Made by a program: the position numbers and the translations under genes | Assembly: GCA_949286445.1 (NCBI GenBank) | Contig: CASECL010000274.1 | Location: 1 to 15,800 of the forward strand | DNA length: 15,800 nucleotides | Direction of reading: 5' to 3' | From: an uncultured bacterium | GTDB taxonomy: Bacteria; Verrucomicrobiota; Lentisphaeria; Victivallales; Victivallaceae | Shown: piece after piece, positions 13,639 through 15,800 of the stretch | Layout of the letters: every line of letters begins with the position of its first letter | How positions within the stretch are numbered: the stretch's first letter is position 1 | The notes under the pieces: generated by a model | What the model was told of the DNA's origin: nothing | What the model saw: the letters and a program-made list of their open reading frames with translations, nothing else | Databases searched by the model: none

Positions 13639-14769
13639 TCAGCGGTCAAGACGCTTCCAGACCTCTTCCAGTTCAATTATCCGTTTTTCGCTGATGGCCT
13701 GATCGTAAGCCAAAGCGGTAACCGCGCTTTCCAGCCCCTCGCTGCCGCCGCACCGGGGCTGACCGCCGTTGCACATGATTTCATAAAGTTCCTTCATAAT
13801 ATAGTCATCGCCGCCGCCATGGCCGTCTCCGGAAAAATGTATTACCCGTTCATCCTCTTCGCCCAGGAGAGAATAACGCAGGATACCGGAATAAAGTTCA
13901 AGAATCAATGTTCCTTGGGTACAGGAAAAAAACATTCTTCTTTCCGGTATGGCGTTGCTCATGGTCGCCTGAAACATCACCTTTATCCGGTTGCGGTATT
14001 CTATGATGCCCACTTGCGTGTCAATAATATCTTTTTCCGAGGTAAAGGGTGAAGCCACGCCGTGAGCGTCGCGCCAGCGCATGAAAACCTCTCCGGGGTA
14101 TTCATCCATCAGGTACTGGTTTTCCGGAATAAAAAATTCCCGGCTTCCGAAGGCGGCCACTCTGGCTGGAAGACTTCCGGCAAACCAGTTCAGGAGATCA
14201 AGGTCATGACAGCATTTTTCCAGAATATGCGGTCCGGAAAACCGGCGGAATCTTCTCCAGTTGCACATAATGTACGAGCCGTGAAAAGGCGGGATGTTTT
14301 CATTGGCATCAATGGAAAGAATTCTGCCTAATTTCCCGGAATCAAGCAGCTGTTTGGCCTTCCGGTAAATTGGCGCGTAACGCAGAACAAAACCGGTGGC
14401 AAAACGGCATTTTGAATTCCGGTAGAGCTGATACATTTTTTCGCAGTCTTCAATGGTTGTCGCCAGAGGTTTTTCACAGAAAACATCTTTGCCGGCCCGG
14501 AATGAGGCGGCGACGTGTTCCAAGTGGTTGACGTTGGGAGAGAAAATCATCACCCAGGATACATTATCGGTGTTGATGGCTTCTTCCGGAGAAGAACATA
14601 ATTTTGCCCCGGGCTGATCCCAGATTTTCACTGCCCGTTCCATTTCGGCGCGGTCAGGATCAAATACTGCGGCGACTTCCACATTATTTTCCGAATCCCG
14701 CAGCAGGTTTTTAATTACGCCAGTTGACCTGCCGCCTGCCGCGATGACTGCCACTTTGATTTTTTCCAT
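13639..14769 (-). CDS. Gfo/Idh/MocA-family NAD(P)-dependent oxidoreductase
   Basis: A 376-residue dehydrogenase of the glucose-fructose oxidoreductase / inositol dehydrogenase family, acting on a sugar, sugar acid or polyol. The N-terminal Rossmann fold begins IKVAVIAAGGRSTG. The hallmark EKP is at 99-101 (DVFCEKPLATT). The C-terminal beta-sheet domain has PHILEKCCHDLDLLNW (180-195), in which His181, Glu184, His188 and Asp189 are candidates for the active-site face. The tail (HGGGDDYIMKEL near 315) is frequent in PVC-group members. No signal peptide is present, so it is cytoplasmic. GGAG lies six bases before the ATG. It diverges from an AraC-family regulator across about 100 bp, which suggests that regulator controls it. 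The substrate is not predictable. Confidence 0.92.
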   Translation of the reverse strand: MEKIKVAVIAAGGRSTGVIKNLLRDSENNVEVAAVFDPDRAEMERAVKIWDQPGAKLCSSPEEAINTDNVSWVMIFSPNVNHLEHVAASFRAGKDVFCEKPLATTIEDCEKMYQLYRNSKCRFATGFVLRYAPIYRKAKQLLDSGKLGRILSIDANENIPPFHGSYIMCNWRRFRRFSGPHILEKCCHDLDLLNWFAGSLPARVAAFGSREFFIPENQYLMDEYPGEVFMRWRDAHGVASPFTSEKDIIDTQVGIIEYRNRIKVMFQATMSNAIPERRMFFSCTQGTLILELYSGILRYSLLGEEDERVIHFSGDGHGGGDDYIMKELYEIMCNGGQPRCGGSEGLESAVTALAYDQAISEKRIIELEEVWKRLDR

Positions 14770-14873
14770 AAAAACTCCATTGGATTGTTTTGTCTATTTT
14801 GAAAAATCTGTCTGTGTCGTTTATATTATACTGCAATAAAAAATAAAAAAAATGTAAAAAAACGTCATTTACA
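14770..14873. promoter_or_regulatory. shared promoter region between the Gfo/Idh and AraC-family genes
   Basis: Rightward promoter: TTGAAA 14799-14804, 17-bp spacer, TATATT 14822-14827. A leftward TATAAT lies on the minus strand at 14830-14825, so the two -10 boxes overlap and the two polymerases should compete; no good leftward -35 was found. TGTCT occurs twice in the same direction (14791 and 14809, 18 bp apart), the kind of direct repeat AraC-type proteins can bind. TGTAAA (14853-14858) and TTTACA (14868-14873) form an inverted repeat ending at the regulator's start codon. Confidence 0.55.
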
Positions 14874-15740
14874 ATGGCAAAAACAAGCGTCAATTACGTT
14901 GAAAAGCCGGAGAAATCCGGAGATCTTGAAATTCATCGCCTGCTGAAAAATCAGATTGGGGAAATTCATCAGCTTTACGGTTTGTGTATTCTGGGCGGGG
15001 GATCGGTAAAGAGTGCTCCGGACAGTTATTACACTACCAATCTTCGTTATTTTGAGTTTTATTCTCTGTCGCACCTGGTCAAAGGCCGGGGCAGGGGACG
15101 CTGGGGAGATGGGAGGGAGTTTGCTATAGAAGAGGGGGATCTGGTCACGGTGTCTCCCGGCAAAGTAAATCTGTATGGCGGGAGCAATGGTGAAGCATAT
15201 TTCGAGGATGCAATACGTTTTTGCGGACCGGTGGCTGACATGCTTTACCGTTCCGGAGTAATCACTGACGGAGTACGCCGTATCGGCAGGGTACGCCGTC
15301 TGCTGCCGGTTATTGAACTTGCTGCTGATCCGGCCCGGGACGCACAGATCAACGCCAACGCCGCTTTGCAGCAGTTATTAATTGAACTGTATAATGAAAG
15401 GCGTGAAAAAGAATCTTCACCGCTGGAAAAACTGCTTGAAATGCTGAATAATAATTTATCCCGCTGGTGGACAGTCAGGGAAATGGCGGAACTGTCAAAC
15501 CTTTCAGAAGAGCAGTTCCGGCGTAATTTTCAACGTTTCACCGGGAAAAATCCCAAACGTTACCTTGAAGAGCTGAAATTGCGCCGTGGTGCAGAATTAC
15601 TGCTTAATTTCGATTGTTCGCTGGAATTTGCGGCTCATGAGCTGGGCTTTCGGGATGTATATCATTTTTCCAAGCGTTTCCGGAATTTCTTCGGGGTGCC
15701 GCCGGGGCGTTACCGGGCTGAATTCGGACGCGGAAAGTGA
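14874..15740 (+). CDS. AraC-family transcriptional regulator
   Basis: A 288-residue regulator. Residues 15-170 form a cupin-like sensing domain (GRGRGRWGDGREFAIEEGD; LVTVSPGKVNLYGG). Residues 182-285 are the AraC/XylS DNA-binding domain with two helix-turn-helix units: WTVREMAELSNLSEEQFRRNFQRFTG, then SLEFAAHELGFRDVYHFSKRFRNFFG and the family-typical ending GVPPGRYR. It probably senses a sugar or related small molecule and controls the divergent Gfo/Idh gene, and perhaps itself. No Shine-Dalgarno sequence precedes the ATG; instead the inverted repeat TGTAAA/TTTACA abuts it, leaving room for auto-regulation at DNA or RNA level. Confidence 0.92.
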   Translation: MAKTSVNYVEKPEKSGDLEIHRLLKNQIGEIHQLYGLCILGGGSVKSAPDSYYTTNLRYFEFYSLSHLVKGRGRGRWGDGREFAIEEGDLVTVSPGKVNLYGGSNGEAYFEDAIRFCGPVADMLYRSGVITDGVRRIGRVRRLLPVIELAADPARDAQINANAALQQLLIELYNERREKESSPLEKLLEMLNNNLSRWWTVREMAELSNLSEEQFRRNFQRFTGKNPKRYLEELKLRRGAELLLNFDCSLEFAAHELGFRDVYHFSKRFRNFFGVPPGRYRAEFGRGK

Positions 15741-15741
15741 A

Positions 15742-15774
15742 ATTCCACCTCAGAAAATCAGATAATGAGGGAAT
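15742..15774 (+). repeat. weak hairpin after the AraC-family gene
   Basis: CCTCA (15748-15752) pairs with TGAGG (15766-15770), and ATTC (15742-15745) with GAAT (15771-15774), leaving a two-base bulge. No T-run follows, so termination is doubtful. The window ends 26 bases later with nothing else recognisable. Confidence 0.3.
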
Positions 15775-15800
15775 AGAATTCTAATCAGGCGCAATTGCTG

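Noticed and set aside
1..15800. Mobile elements, CRISPR arrays, rRNA, tRNA, phage genes
   Set aside because: No transposase or integrase, terminal repeats, spaced direct repeats or RNA-gene signatures were seen on either strand.

Overview
This window looks like a chromosomal segment from an anaerobic bacterium of the PVC group, most plausibly Lentisphaerota (Victivallales-like). That assignment is inferred from the mix of families: a secreted DUF4838 protein, a Gfo/Idh oxidoreductase beside an AraC regulator, a uroporphyrinogen-decarboxylase (MtaA/CmuA-type) protein and a mycobacterial/yeast-type LeuA. Base composition is moderate in genes and A+T-rich between them. Shine-Dalgarno use is mixed: clear for the small basic protein, the epimerase and the Gfo/Idh gene, and weak or absent for several others. 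I see no rRNA, tRNA, CRISPR array, insertion sequence or integrase.

Layout, left to right. Positions 1-2707 (+) hold a possible gene tail, a membrane-anchored family 5 (oligopeptide-type) solute-binding protein and spermidine synthase, the last two joined by a 4-bp stop/start overlap. Positions 2763-3080 (+) are a compact single-gene unit: a strong promoter, an unrecognised 59-residue basic protein and a near-ideal terminator. Positions 3081-3566 are non-coding and carry a promoter and a structured leader ahead of leuA. leuA and an N-terminally anchored D,D-carboxypeptidase (DacA type) follow, again with a 4-bp overlap.

Positions 6308-9502 (-) are an operon of three tightly packed genes: a UROD-fold methyltransferase-like protein fused to a thioredoxin-like domain, a BioB-like radical SAM protein, and a CobW/G3E GTPase with a shortened cysteine motif. 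Together they suggest metal- or corrinoid-dependent one-carbon chemistry, or assembly of a metalloprotein. No corrinoid protein is encoded in the window.

Positions 9696-13615 (+) are a second operon: a WbpP/TviC-like UDP-HexNAc 4-epimerase, a WbuC-family cupin and a secreted DUF4838 protein, closed by a bidirectional terminator. A Gfo/Idh oxidoreductase (-) and an AraC-family regulator (+) diverge from a shared AT-rich promoter region at 14770-14873. This suggests local control of a sugar or polyol pathway.

The best candidates for something undescribed are the UROD-thioredoxin / radical SAM / CobW operon, the isolated 59-residue gene, and the leuA leader RNA.
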